64,000 nucleotides of DNA from Bradyrhizobium sp. 139 (GTDB lineage: Bacteria > Pseudomonadota > Alphaproteobacteria > Rhizobiales > Xanthobacteraceae), in assembly GCF_023074175.1 (NCBI RefSeq), contig NZ_JADPKS010000024.1, positions 100,534 to 164,533 on the forward strand. The letters are read 5' to 3'. Below are positions 1 through 8,268 of this stretch, in pieces; position 1 is the first letter of the stretch; every line of letters begins with the position of its first letter. The translations under genes were made by a program, and so were the position numbers. The notes beneath the pieces are model-generated. The model ran no database searches. It was given only the letters and a program-made list of their open reading frames with translations, and was not told where the DNA came from.

Positions 1-2
1 CG

Positions 3-170
3 GACATATCGCGGGCCCTGAGCCCGACACGGGTGATCGCACGCTTTGCCGTCCGTGTTGCCCTCCTCAGGCGCGAGCCGCTGTTCGGCGCCGTCCTCAA
101 TCATTGGGACGAGTGCGCTGCATTCGGCGCGCTGTTCGCCCTGGTCCACGTCGTCAATGAGCTGACCTGA
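3..170 (+). CDS. C-terminal end of an unidentified protein (cut by the window start)
   Basis: One frame stays open from the window edge for 55 codons and ends in TGA at 168-170. Its codons almost always end in G or C, which is how real genes look in this genome. The visible tail reads ...FGALFALVHVVNELT. I do not recognise the family. A short gap with no obvious terminator separates it from the next gene on the same strand. The body of the gene lies outside the window, so this could still be a chance open frame. Confidence 0.5.
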   Translation, partial: DISRALSPTRVIARFAVRVALLRREPLFGAVLNHWDECAAFGALFALVHVVNELT

Positions 171-303
171 ACGCTGGCCTTTATAGCGCGCCTATGAGAT
201 CGCCGCACAGCCTCACTCGAAATCATATCTGCTTGAAGCGATATTGATCGGACGGTTGCGGGACATGCGCCCGCCGTCCGCATCAATCGGAAGGAGTACA
301 CCC

Positions 304-558
304 GTGAAATTCGTCGAACCTCCCTCGTGCAGCTCGCCCTCGACCATCGTCCTCATCGGCCGCAACCACAGGGGACAATGGGTCGCCCAGGAACAGAACG
401 GCCTCTATGGCGGCCTGTTCGTCAGCCGCACGCAGGCGATCAAATATGCGCTGTTCGAAAACGGCCAGCATCCCGAAACCATCGTCGAGTTGCCGCGCGA
501 GATCGAGCTCGACATGGGCAAGAGGCTAGATGCCGCAGCTCCCAAGCGCGCCGCCTGA
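304..558 (+). CDS. small conserved protein, paralogue of the protein at 2246-2635
   Basis: An 84-residue protein of unknown function. I chose the GTG at 304 because AAGGAG (292-297) sits at good distance before it; an upstream in-frame start at 244 has no such site. The core reads IGRN..GQWVAQEQNG..GGLF..R.QA, then a proline-rich stretch and an ELD motif. The protein at 2246-2635 has the same layout (IGRN..G.WVA.E.NG..GGLF..R), so the two are paralogues about 1.7 kb apart. There is no signal peptide or membrane segment. The 3' end overlaps the start of the DapA-like gene by 29 bases, which suggests co-transcription. Confidence 0.75.
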   Translation: MKFVEPPSCSSPSTIVLIGRNHRGQWVAQEQNGLYGGLFVSRTQAIKYALFENGQHPETIVELPREIELDMGKRLDAAAPKRAA

Positions 559-1498
559 CTCACCCGCTCTGCCAACGACCATGTTCATTCCACCCTCAGC
601 CTGGTTCACGGGCTTCATTCCCGATCTGCCGACGCCGTTCGATGCGGCGGACGCGGTCGATCTTGGGGCGTTCGCCGCACTCTGCGAGCGCCAGATCGGC
701 GCGGGCGTTCCCGCGATCGTGGTCTGCGAGACCGCCGGCGAGGCACCAACACTTTCGCCGGCCGAGCAGGAGCTGATCATTCGAACCGCGGTCGACGTCG
801 CCCGCGGCCGCGTGCGGATCATCGCTGGCGCGGTGTCGAATGGAACAAGCCATGCCGTCGCGCTCGCACGGCGCGCGGAAGCCGCCGGCGCCGATGCCGT
901 CATGGCGGTGGTGCCCGCCTACAACAAGCCCATGCAGGAGGGAATGCTTGCGCATTTCCGGGCCATCGCCGGTTCGATCGGATTGCCCGTGATCCTGCAC
1001 GATATCCCTTCCCGCACGCTGCGCCCGCTCGCCGACGAGACGCTTCTGCGCCTCGTCGAATCCCGCCAGTTCGTGGGCCTGCGCGATGGAAGCGGTGACA
1101 TCACCCGCCCGATGCGCCTGTCCCGGCACCTGTCGGCCGGCTTTCGCTTTCTGGCCGGCGACGACAGCACTGCGTTCGGCTTCATCGCGAGCGGTGGTGA
1201 CGGCGCGATCTCGGAGGTCGCCAACATCGCGCCGGATCTCTGCCGCACGATCTTCTCACAGGTCAGGCAGGGCCGCCTGCAATCCGCCCGCTATTTGCAC
1301 AAACGGGTGATCCCGCTGATCGCTTGCCTCTCCCGGGAGAGCCCGGCGGCGCTCAAATATGCACTCAGCGTGCTTGGCCTGATGTCGGCAGGCACACGGT
1401 TGCCGATCGTGCCGCTGGACGCGGCCGCGCAGAGAGAGGTGGTACGAGCATTCGCCGCGATCGCCGACGAGGAGCTGATCGACAGCATTGGCGCCTGA
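530..1498 (+). CDS. DapA/NanA-fold protein lacking the catalytic lysine
   Basis: A 322-residue protein of the dihydrodipicolinate synthase / N-acetylneuraminate lyase family (TIM barrel, class I aldolases). The pattern matches E. coli DapA without gaps at a constant offset of 24 residues. Thr68 corresponds to T44, Tyr131 to Y107 and Arg162 (in DIPSR) to R138, all kept. The general-acid tyrosine Y133 is His157 (in ILHDIPSRT), and the Schiff-base lysine K161 is Arg185 (in VGLRDGSGDITR; codon CGC at 1082). A normal Schiff-base aldolase reaction should therefore be impossible. The ATG at 530 follows a purine-rich AAGAGG and overlaps the preceding gene; an in-frame ATG at 581 is an alternative. 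It is unlikely to be the housekeeping dapA. The true role is unknown. Confidence 0.85.
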   Translation: MPQLPSAPPDSPALPTTMFIPPSAWFTGFIPDLPTPFDAADAVDLGAFAALCERQIGAGVPAIVVCETAGEAPTLSPAEQELIIRTAVDVARGRVRIIAGAVSNGTSHAVALARRAEAAGADAVMAVVPAYNKPMQEGMLAHFRAIAGSIGLPVILHDIPSRTLRPLADETLLRLVESRQFVGLRDGSGDITRPMRLSRHLSAGFRFLAGDDSTAFGFIASGGDGAISEVANIAPDLCRTIFSQVRQGRLQSARYLHKRVIPLIACLSRESPAALKYALSVLGLMSAGTRLPIVPLDAAAQREVVRAFAAIADEELIDSIGA

Positions 1499-1524
1499 GG
1501 GGTCGCGGGGCATCCGGTTATCTC

Positions 1525-1923
1525 ATGCTGCAATCAGTCAAAGAATCTCACAGGCTGCTCCGCGCCTGGCAGTTGGCGCTGTTGCGCTTTGCCGTGACGA
1601 TGGATGAGTCCGACAGGCTCAATCTTGTGGCGCTCGCAGCGGAGCTCGATCGTTCCGGCGACCAGCGTGACGGCGGGGACTCTCTCCACTTCTTCCGGCG
1701 GACCAGCTCGCAACTCTGCGCGGCCATCAGCGGGCAGCGACAAGACGCGGACGCGATCCTGGATTGCTTCTGCAAGCAGATCGAGGAACCACGGCTGCGG
1801 CTGGCCTTTGCCGCGGCGATTGGGCAGGCGCATTCGGATCCTGCGCCGTCTCAGGCCGCCCGGCCGAAGCGGAACCCCGACCTCTTCAGAGGGCTTCCGG
1901 CGCGTAGGTCGGCGTCTTTATGA
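1525..1923 (+). CDS. hypothetical protein, 132 aa
   Basis: The frame is open from inside the DapA-like gene, but the first plausible ATG after that gene's stop is at 1525. The product would be mostly helical and soluble (LLRAWQLALLRFAVT..., LCAAISGQRQDADAILDCF...), with a basic, probably disordered tail. There is no clear ribosome-binding site, so the start is uncertain. No family is recognised. It is co-directional with its neighbours and may be the last gene of the short unit that starts at 304. Confidence 0.5.
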   Translation: MLQSVKESHRLLRAWQLALLRFAVTMDESDRLNLVALAAELDRSGDQRDGGDSLHFFRRTSSQLCAAISGQRQDADAILDCFCKQIEEPRLRLAFAAAIGQAHSDPAPSQAARPKRNPDLFRGLPARRSASL

Positions 1924-2035
1924 CTTTCCTATACGCGCGCGTCTGCGCTCATCTCGCAATCCTACGCAGCGATCGACATCATAAGCGGCAGATTGGAGCG
2001 GCCGTCTCGCCGCGCCACTGACAAGGACTTCCAGA

Positions 2036-2227
2036 ATGTCGATCCTGACACATGGCTTTGACCGGCCCTTCGATGGGGCCGAACGCCCGGCGCGACTGTC
2101 AACGGCGCGCAAGGCCCAACTCAAGCGCATCGCGCTCCGCGCTCTGGCCGTGCTCTCGATGGGCAGCGTGCTCACCGCGCTGATCGCGCTGAAGACCGCG
2201 ATCTATGTCTGGCACCTCCACGCCTGA
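2036..2227 (+). CDS. small single-span membrane protein, 63 aa
   Basis: The basic, soluble N-terminal half (STARKAQLKRIALRA) leads into one hydrophobic segment of about 20 residues (ALAVLSMGSVLTALIALKTA) and a short tail (IYVWHLHA). This is the pattern of an inner-membrane protein with its N-terminus in the cytoplasm. AAGGA precedes the ATG at suitable spacing. It begins a run of four small genes with tight spacing (2036-2854), three of which encode tiny membrane proteins. Function unknown. Confidence 0.7.
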   Translation: MSILTHGFDRPFDGAERPARLSTARKAQLKRIALRALAVLSMGSVLTALIALKTAIYVWHLHA

Positions 2228-2245
2228 ACGGCATGGGAGACCATC

Positions 2246-2635
2246 ATGACCTTGCAGATGTGTGAAGAGGCCGCCATGGCCGCGATCGCCCTTCAGGCTA
2301 CCCGTCGCCGGCCTGAGAGCAGGCAGACGCAGGCGACCGTACTCAGGCCGCTCGATCCGGATGTCGTCAGTGCCGCCATTCCCGCGTTCTTCATCGGACG
2401 CAACGGCGCCGGGCTCTGGGTCGCGCGCGAGGCGAACGGACGCGTCGGCGGTCTGTTCCTGTTCAGGAGCTCCGCGGTCGATTTCGCCAACCGGCAGAGC
2501 CGGCCGACACGGTGCGCGCTGGTGTTTCCCGCCGAGACTTTCGAGCTCGACATCGAGAACCGCGGCAATCCCCTGATCATGGCGGCGGCAACCAGACAGC
2601 TCCTTGCACGCGTGGCGGCAAGGCTGCGGACATGA
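2246..2635 (+). CDS. small conserved protein, paralogue of the protein at 304-558
   Basis: A 129-residue protein with no recognised function. Residues about 45-105 repeat the layout of the 84-residue protein at 304-558: FFIGRNGAGLWVAREANG, then GGLFLFR, then a P..(T)FELD segment. The N-terminal 40 residues are basic and variable, and the C-terminal 25 are helical. GGGAGACC precedes the ATG. Its stop overlaps the next ATG (ATGA), so it is probably translationally coupled to the 30-residue membrane peptide downstream. Confidence 0.75.
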   Translation: MTLQMCEEAAMAAIALQATRRRPESRQTQATVLRPLDPDVVSAAIPAFFIGRNGAGLWVAREANGRVGGLFLFRSSAVDFANRQSRPTRCALVFPAETFELDIENRGNPLIMAAATRQLLARVAARLRT

Positions 2636-2724
2636 TCGAGCTCAAGGTCGCCATCCTGGTTGCGTTGATGGCTGCATTGCTGCTCGGCATGTGCGTGGGC
2701 GCCACGCCCACCCCGGACAAGTAG
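2632..2724 (+). CDS. 30-residue hydrophobic peptide
   Basis: A very short reading frame starting in an ATGA overlap with the preceding gene. The product has a charged start (MIEL K), one hydrophobic helix of about 17 residues (VAILVALMAALLLGMCV) and a short TPTPDK tail. The cysteine lies after LLLGM, which is not a proper lipobox, so I call it a single-span membrane peptide. The overlap, the GC-rich third positions and the coupled 42-residue frame downstream are the evidence that it is translated. Function unknown. Confidence 0.5.
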   Translation: MIELKVAILVALMAALLLGMCVGATPTPDK

Positions 2725-2725
2725 C

Positions 2726-2854
2726 ATGCAACTCCTCAAGGGAAATCTGGAGCAGGCGGTCGCCACGACCATCCTGACGATGACACTAAGCCTGATCTGG
2801 GGCGCCATCCTGACGCTCGTGATCACACTCCTTGCGCGCGGGCTCGGGGTCTAA
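2726..2854 (+). CDS. 42-residue single-span membrane peptide
   Basis: The ATG lies one base after the stop of the 30-residue peptide. The product starts MQLLKGNLEQAVATT, followed by one hydrophobic span (ILTMTLSLIWGAILTLVITL) and the tail LARGLGV. It is the last member of the small-gene run 2036-2854. The close packing suggests one transcript. No family recognised. Confidence 0.5.
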   Translation: MQLLKGNLEQAVATTILTMTLSLIWGAILTLVITLLARGLGV

Positions 2855-3009
2855 AGCTTCCGCACCGCGATCGACCGTGAATTGACCATGGCTGCCCACG
2901 AGGCGAGGAGCCGGACGCGCAGCGCGGTTGCGATGCCCGAGGCCGCGTATCCCGCGGAAAAAACCCGGTCGATCTGGCGCAATTTCACGGAACCGTGTAG
3001 AGCGGTTTC

Positions 3010-3645
3010 ATGAGCACCAGCAACGTCAACGTCGTCGCCCATCCCCTGGTCCAGCACAAGCTCTCGCTGATGCGGGAGAAGGACCGCTCGACCAAGAGTT
3101 TTCGCGAGATCCTGAACGAGATCGGGATGCTGCTCTGTTACGAGGTGACGCGCGATCTGCCGCTGGAGCTGGTGGACATCGAGACGCCGATCTCGCCGAT
3201 GCGGGCGCCGAAAATCGCCGGCAAGAAGCTCACGCTGGCGCCGATCCTGCGCGCGGGCGTCGGCTTTCTCGACGGCATGCTGGCGCTGATGCCCTCGGCG
3301 CGCATCGCCCATATCGGGCTCTACCGCGACCCCGAGACATTGCAGGCCGTGGAATATTACTTCAAGGCGCCGCAGGACCTGTCGGACCGCACCGTGATTC
3401 TGATGGACCCGATGCTGGCGACCGGCAACTCGGCCTGCGCCGGCGCCTCCCTGCTCAAGGCGCGCGGCGCCCGCGACATCCGCTTCGTCTGCCTTCTGGC
3501 CGCGCCCGAGGGCATCGCGCAGTTCCAGAGCGAGCATCCCGATGTGCCGGTCTGGACCGCCGCGATCGACGAGCGGCTCAACGACCACGGCTACATCGTG
3601 CCGGGCCTGGGCGACGCTGGCGACCGGATGTTCGGCACCAAGTAG
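3010..3645 (+). CDS. upp: uracil phosphoribosyltransferase
   Basis: This cytoplasmic pyrimidine-salvage enzyme makes UMP and pyrophosphate from uracil and PRPP. The 211-residue length is typical of the family. The PRPP-binding loop is intact ([13 protein letters not shown], about residues 134-146). The upstream segment [17 protein letters not shown] and the C-terminal uracil-binding region ([16 protein letters not shown]) are also family signatures. There is no strong ribosome-binding site before the ATG. It stands alone, with a small-peptide cluster upstream and an acyl-CoA-synthetase-like gene close downstream. Confidence 0.95.
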   Translation: MSTSNVNVVAHPLVQHKLSLMREKDRSTKSFREILNEIGMLLCYEVTRDLPLELVDIETPISPMRAPKIAGKKLTLAPILRAGVGFLDGMLALMPSARIAHIGLYRDPETLQAVEYYFKAPQDLSDRTVILMDPMLATGNSACAGASLLKARGARDIRFVCLLAAPEGIAQFQSEHPDVPVWTAAIDERLNDHGYIVPGLGDAGDRMFGTK

Positions 3646-3678
3646 ACAGGTTTGCCCGATCGGGTTAGTCCGGTTGCC

Positions 3679-5049
3679 ATGAGCGCCAGCCAATTTTCGC
3701 TGCAATCGCTAATCGGCACCGAGCCCGCCGCGAATCCCCCTTTCGTATTCGACGGCATGCCGGTCTCGCACGCGGCATTCTCAGCCAAGGTCGAGCAGAC
3801 CGCCGCCTGGCTCGCTGCCCAAGGCGTCGGCAAGGGCGACGTGGTCGCAGTCTGGCTGGTCAACCGAATTGAATGGATCGCGCTGCTGTTCGCCGCCGCC
3901 CGCTGTGGTGCAATCGTCGCTGCCGTCAACACGCGCTACCGCAGCGCGGAAGTCGCGCACCTGCTCAAGGTGGCCGGCGCGAAGCTGATGGTGGTCGAGG
4001 CCGCGTTCCGCTCGATCGACTTTGCAGCCATCCTCGCCGATGTCACCAAGGACGAAGTGCCTGCGCTGCAAAGGCTCGCGGTGGTCGGCGGGGATGCGAT
4101 CCCCGCGCACTGGCCCTGTGTGCGCTTCGATGCCTTCGACCGGTCTTATCCACCGGCTCCGCCGCTTCAGGACGATGTCGATCTGCCGGTGCTGCTCTAC
4201 ACGACATCAGGCACGACCAAGGGGCCGAAGCTCGTCGCGCATTCACAGCGGACGTTAGCAACCCATGCCGTTTGCGTCGCCACGGCGCTCCAGCTCTCGC
4301 CCGAGCGCCATTCATTGTTGGCCATGCTGCCGTTCTGCGGCACCTTCGGCATGACAAGTCTGCTCGGGTTCATCGCCGCAGGCGCGACCATACATGTGCT
4401 CGATGCTTTCGAGGCGGGCCCGGCGTTGCAGCTCCTCGGCGGACACAAGATCACGCACGCCTTCGGCTCCGACGAGATGTTCCGCCGCATCCTCGCGCTC
4501 GCCGATACGCCACGGCCATTCCCGCATCTCGACGTCTGCGGCTTCGCCGCGTTCCAGCAGGGCGTCTCCGGCGAGCTCGAGATCAGCGCGCCCTCGCGCT
4601 TCCTCGGCTATTTCAACAACCCCGAAGCGACGCGCGATGCGATCACCGCGGACGGCTTCTTCCGCACCGGCGATATCGGCCGGCTGCACGGCGACGGCGC
4701 CTTCGTCTACGAGACCCGTGCGGGCGATGCGATGCGGCTCGGCGGCTTCCTGGTTGCGCCCGGCGAGATCGAGGATGAGCTCAAATCCTGCGCTGGCGTT
4801 GCCGATGCCCAAGTCGTCGCGGTCGATATGAAAGGGAACGCGCGCTGCGTCGCTTTCGTGATCCCGGCCGAAGCGCCGCCTCGGCCGGAGGCGCTGGTCG
4901 CGCGCCTGCGCGAGCGCTTGGCCGGCTACAAGATCCCGGCTCGGATCTATATCGTCGACGCGTTCCCCGTCACCGACAGCGCCAATGGCGTCAAAATCCA
5001 GCGCGCCAGGCTCCGCGCCATGGCGATGGAGCAGATTGCCGCCGAATAG
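3679..5049 (+). CDS. acyl-CoA synthetase-like (AMP-binding) protein with internal in-frame loss
   Basis: A member of the ANL superfamily, which adenylates carboxylic acids and transfers them to CoA. The P-loop LLYTTSGTTKGPKLVAHS and the C-terminal part (FFRTGDIG, then FPVTDSANGVKIQRARLR with the expected lysine) are present. Between them the text runs directly from DVCGFAAFQQ to GVSGELEI (junction about 4548-4568). Family members normally have about 50-70 residues there, including the A5 motif (YGxTE) that shapes the acyl and adenine pocket. The protein is only 456 residues. It is probably impaired or inactive although the frame is open. Start: the ATG at 3679 is preferred over an upstream TTG. 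It converges on flgL. Confidence 0.8.
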   Translation: MSASQFSLQSLIGTEPAANPPFVFDGMPVSHAAFSAKVEQTAAWLAAQGVGKGDVVAVWLVNRIEWIALLFAAARCGAIVAAVNTRYRSAEVAHLLKVAGAKLMVVEAAFRSIDFAAILADVTKDEVPALQRLAVVGGDAIPAHWPCVRFDAFDRSYPPAPPLQDDVDLPVLLYTTSGTTKGPKLVAHSQRTLATHAVCVATALQLSPERHSLLAMLPFCGTFGMTSLLGFIAAGATIHVLDAFEAGPALQLLGGHKITHAFGSDEMFRRILALADTPRPFPHLDVCGFAAFQQGVSGELEISAPSRFLGYFNNPEATRDAITADGFFRTGDIGRLHGDGAFVYETRAGDAMRLGGFLVAPGEIEDELKSCAGVADAQVVAVDMKGNARCVAFVIPAEAPPRPEALVARLRERLAGYKIPARIYIVDAFPVTDSANGVKIQRARLRAMAMEQIAAE

Positions 5050-5055
5050 GCCGGC

Positions 5056-5967
5056 CTATTTCAGATAGCTCGCGAGATTGAGGCTCAGGATCTTGCCGAG
5101 CGCCGAATAAGATGCGGTGAGCTGCGCCTGGTAGGTCGAGAGCTGCGCCGTGATCGCGGCGACGTCGACGCTGGTGAGGTCGTTCGAGAGCGTCTCGGCA
5201 TAGCTCTTGTAATCGGTCTGGCGGGCGCTCGCCGTCTCGATCGACGACGCCGCATTCGACAGCTTGGCCTGCACCGCCGCAGTGTCGTCGAGCGCCGTGC
5301 TGGCGAGATCGAGCGCGCTGGAGATGTCGGAGGACGACAGCGAAGTGCTGTTGGCCACGAACTTCAGGACGCGCATCACCTCCTCGAACGCCGAATTGTC
5401 GGCTGTGACGCCGTAGGACACGGTCTCGTCGGCAGCGACGCGCACCGAGGCGATCTCGTCGTCGCCATTATAGTAGCTGGTGTCTGCTGTCGTGGTGGAG
5501 CCGGTGCCGGACGAAAAGTTCGCGAGATCGATCGGCGCCGTGTCCGTCTTGCCGCCGGCAAAGACATACTGCCCGTCATATTGCGTGTTCATGAGCGAAC
5601 CCATCTCCTCCAGCAACTGCTGGGCCGAACCGATCACCGAGTTCGTCTCGGTCGAGCTCCCGGTCGAGGCGGCGCTGAGCTGGGAACGGAGCTGGGTGAG
5701 GATGTCGGTCATCGAGCCGACGGCCGAATACATCACCTGGACCTTGCTGTCGGCGAGCGTGGCGGCATCGATATAGGATTGCGCGCGCGTCACCGAAACC
5801 TGGAGATTGACGACATGCTGCGCGTCCGCGCCATAGCCTCCGAAATCGGTCGAGATGACGCCCGAGGATTCCTGGATCTGCTTGTTGGCCATGACCGACT
5901 CCACCCGCATGGCGTCGGCGATCATCTTGTTCGACTGGGCGAATGTGGCCACACGCATCGCGACCAT
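5056..5967 (-). CDS. flgL: flagellar hook-filament junction protein FlgL (HAP3)
   Basis: This exported structural protein forms the second junction ring between hook and filament. It has 303 residues with flagellin-like helical termini (start VATFAQSNKMIADAMRVES; end QAQLTASYSALGKILSLNL) and a variable middle containing the typical QYVFAGGKTDTAP. The ATG at 5967 follows GAGGGG at good spacing. It is the last gene of the minus-strand unit flgD-flgE-orf86-flgN-flgK-flgL, 13 bases after flgK. Confidence 0.92.
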   Translation of the reverse strand: MVAMRVATFAQSNKMIADAMRVESVMANKQIQESSGVISTDFGGYGADAQHVVNLQVSVTRAQSYIDAATLADSKVQVMYSAVGSMTDILTQLRSQLSAASTGSSTETNSVIGSAQQLLEEMGSLMNTQYDGQYVFAGGKTDTAPIDLANFSSGTGSTTTADTSYYNGDDEIASVRVAADETVSYGVTADNSAFEEVMRVLKFVANSTSLSSSDISSALDLASTALDDTAAVQAKLSNAASSIETASARQTDYKSYAETLSNDLTSVDVAAITAQLSTYQAQLTASYSALGKILSLNLASYLK

Positions 5968-5980
5968 GGCGCATCCCCTC

Positions 5981-7756
5981 TTACGTCGACTGCACGGCGG
6001 TGAGCAGCGCCGAGTACATGGAGTTGATGGCCTGGATCAGCGCGGAAGCCGCCGAATATTTATTCTGGAGCGTACTGAGCTTGGCGGATTCCTCGTCGAG
6101 GTTGACGCCCGATTGCGACGACAGCGAGCTCGCATAGGTCGACTGCGCGGTCTCCTTGGCGGTGTAGTTGGCGGACGCCTGCGAGGATTTGCTCGCGACG
6201 TCGGACACGATGCTCGATGCATAATCGGCAAAGGAGCCGGTGGTAGCGGCGAGCCCGCCGGTGGAGGAAAATGTCCGGGAGTCCGTCAAAGCGTCGTAGA
6301 AGGCATTGACGAGGGTGGCAGACCCCGACGACAGCACCGAGCTACCAAGCGTCAGGCTCGGCGAGGAGTCCAGCGTCGCGAGCTGAAGCTCGTTCGTTCC
6401 GGACAGGATCTTGCTGTTGACGGCGATATCCGCCGCACTCGTTCCGGTCACGAGATCGTTGAGGCCAAAATAATCCGAAAATCCTTCACTCGAACTCCCC
6501 ATCGAGCTCGTCATCTCGTTGATGGCAACGCCATTGCCCGAGCCGGTCGCCGCAATTGAGAGATGGCCGGCCGAATCGACTGAGGCCGACAGTCCGGAGA
6601 TGCCGTTGATCGCGGTGACGAGATCGCCGACCGTCGAATAGGACGACAGATCGAGATCGCCATAAGAGACCAGATTGCCGCTCTGGTCGGTGACCGCAAG
6701 GCGCACCGTTCCGGTGGCGGAGAGCGCCGTGCTGCTGGTGATGCTGGTCGTGCCGGTGAGGCTCGTCGGTGCCGGCACCGCGGAAGCGCTGTTCGAGACG
6801 CTGTTCATCGCCGACGCAAGCTGCTGCGCGAGCTGGTCGAGTTGCGACTGCGCCGCCGGCAGGGTCTTGTCACGGAGCGCAATTAGCGCGCCGATATCGC
6901 CGCCGGTGATCTGCGAGGTGATGTCGACGCCATTCACCGTGACCGCGCTGAAGCCACTCGACGAAGAACCTGCGGTGTAAGTCGTCGATGAGGTCACATT
7001 CGACGCGGCAGTGTAGCTGATCGTATGCGCGCTGCTGTCGAGCAGCGCCTGACCAGATGTGGTGTAGATCTGGAGATCGCCGTTCGACGCCGTGAAATAG
7101 CTGATGTTCATCTGGGAAGCGACGTCCTGGAGCGCCGTGTTGCGCTGGTCTTCCAGGTCCGCGGTCGACTGGCCGGTCGCTGCCGTCTGCTTGATCTGGG
7201 CGTTCAGATCCGCGATCTGCCGCAAGTCCGTGTTGACGTCGTCGATCGAAGACGCGATATGCTGATCGGCGTCGGCGCGGAGCTTCTGGATGCCGCTCGA
7301 CGTCTCCCGCAACTGACTGGCGACGTCGTCGAGCGCGCTGATGACGTTGGATTGCAGCGAGGCGCTGCTCGGCGTACTCGCCAGCGACGACAGCGCCGAT
7401 TCCAGCGAGGCAATGCTGTTGGCGAGCGAGGTTCCGATCGACGCATCGTCCGTGCTGCTGGTCGATCCGTAGAGCTTTTCGAGCGACGTCAGATAGGTAT
7501 TCGTGGTGTCGGCCGAGCCGAGATCGGAGGTCGCCGAGATCAGCGACTTCAACAGCAGCTTGTCGACCGTCGAGGTGATGCCCGTCACCGTGACGCCGGT
7601 GCCGGCGCCATTGGTAACGCTGCTCGACTGGTTCGCAGTCTTCGTCGTATAGCCCGTCGTGTCGGCGTTCGAGATGTTCGACGAGGTCACGCTGATCTGC
7701 ACCGACGTGGCCGACAGACCGCTGAAGGCGATTGATCGTGCGATATCGAGTGACAC
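5981..7756 (-). CDS. flgK: flagellar hook-associated protein FlgK (HAP1)
   Basis: This is the first hook-filament junction protein. The protein is 591 residues long if started at the GTG at 7756, which has AAGGAA seven bases upstream. The frame stays open further upstream, but there it runs over flgN in another frame and is not credible. The N-terminus carries the rod/hook family signature (SVQISVTSSNISNADTTGYT). The C-terminus has the matching coiled region (LSTLQNKYSAASALIQAIN) and ends in QST. The flgN-like chaperone gene lies immediately upstream, as expected for a chaperone-substrate pair. Confidence 0.93.
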   Translation of the reverse strand: MSLDIARSIAFSGLSATSVQISVTSSNISNADTTGYTTKTANQSSSVTNGAGTGVTVTGITSTVDKLLLKSLISATSDLGSADTTNTYLTSLEKLYGSTSSTDDASIGTSLANSIASLESALSSLASTPSSASLQSNVISALDDVASQLRETSSGIQKLRADADQHIASSIDDVNTDLRQIADLNAQIKQTAATGQSTADLEDQRNTALQDVASQMNISYFTASNGDLQIYTTSGQALLDSSAHTISYTAASNVTSSTTYTAGSSSSGFSAVTVNGVDITSQITGGDIGALIALRDKTLPAAQSQLDQLAQQLASAMNSVSNSASAVPAPTSLTGTTSITSSTALSATGTVRLAVTDQSGNLVSYGDLDLSSYSTVGDLVTAINGISGLSASVDSAGHLSIAATGSGNGVAINEMTSSMGSSSEGFSDYFGLNDLVTGTSAADIAVNSKILSGTNELQLATLDSSPSLTLGSSVLSSGSATLVNAFYDALTDSRTFSSTGGLAATTGSFADYASSIVSDVASKSSQASANYTAKETAQSTYASSLSSQSGVNLDEESAKLSTLQNKYSAASALIQAINSMYSALLTAVQST

Positions 7757-7773
7757 GGCGGGTTCCTTGCGGG

Positions 7774-8253
7774 TCAGGCGCTGCGGCTGGTGCCGCTGGA
7801 GACCGCGCGAGCGGCAACGCGGCCGGAGGCGCCATAGGGCGACACCGCCGCGATCTGTTCGCGGATCGCCTGCATGACGGCATCGATCCGGCGGTTGCTG
7901 GCCTCGATCGCTGCGCGCAGCCGCGCCAGATTCTCGTCCATCGCCCCGCGCAGCTTCAGGATCCGTTCCATGAGCTGCTCGCGCAGGATCCTGTCCCCTA
8001 CGTTCAGGCTGGTCGTCCCCGCCGCGCATTCGGCAACGGTCCGTTCGAAAACCTCCGCCAGCCGGTTCTTCTCGTCGACCTGCTTCAGGCGCGACGCCGG
8101 CAGGCCCTTGGCGAGCTCCGCATTCTCCTCCGCGACCAGCGCGGTCAGCGTCTCGATCAGCACGATCAGCGACCTGATCCGGGCATCGCCATTTGCGGCG
8201 TTCACCCTGGTGGCTTGGCTCGCCGCTTGGCTCTTGGCTTGGGCTACAGTCAT
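7774..8253 (-). CDS. flgN: FlgN-like flagellar export chaperone
   Basis: A 159-residue helical protein. The segment IRSLIVLIETLTALVAEENA, followed by an EKNRLAEVFE stretch, matches the FlgN family, which keeps FlgK and FlgL export-competent in the cytoplasm. The ATG at 8253 has AAAAAGG at better distance than the ATG at 8259. The gene lies between orf86 and flgK in the same transcript, and its likely client FlgK is encoded next. FlgN proteins are divergent, so the name rests on pattern and position together. Confidence 0.72.
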   Translation of the reverse strand: MTVAQAKSQAASQATRVNAANGDARIRSLIVLIETLTALVAEENAELAKGLPASRLKQVDEKNRLAEVFERTVAECAAGTTSLNVGDRILREQLMERILKLRGAMDENLARLRAAIEASNRRIDAVMQAIREQIAAVSPYGASGRVAARAVSSGTSRSA

Positions 8254-8268
8254 GGTCATCGCCTTTTT

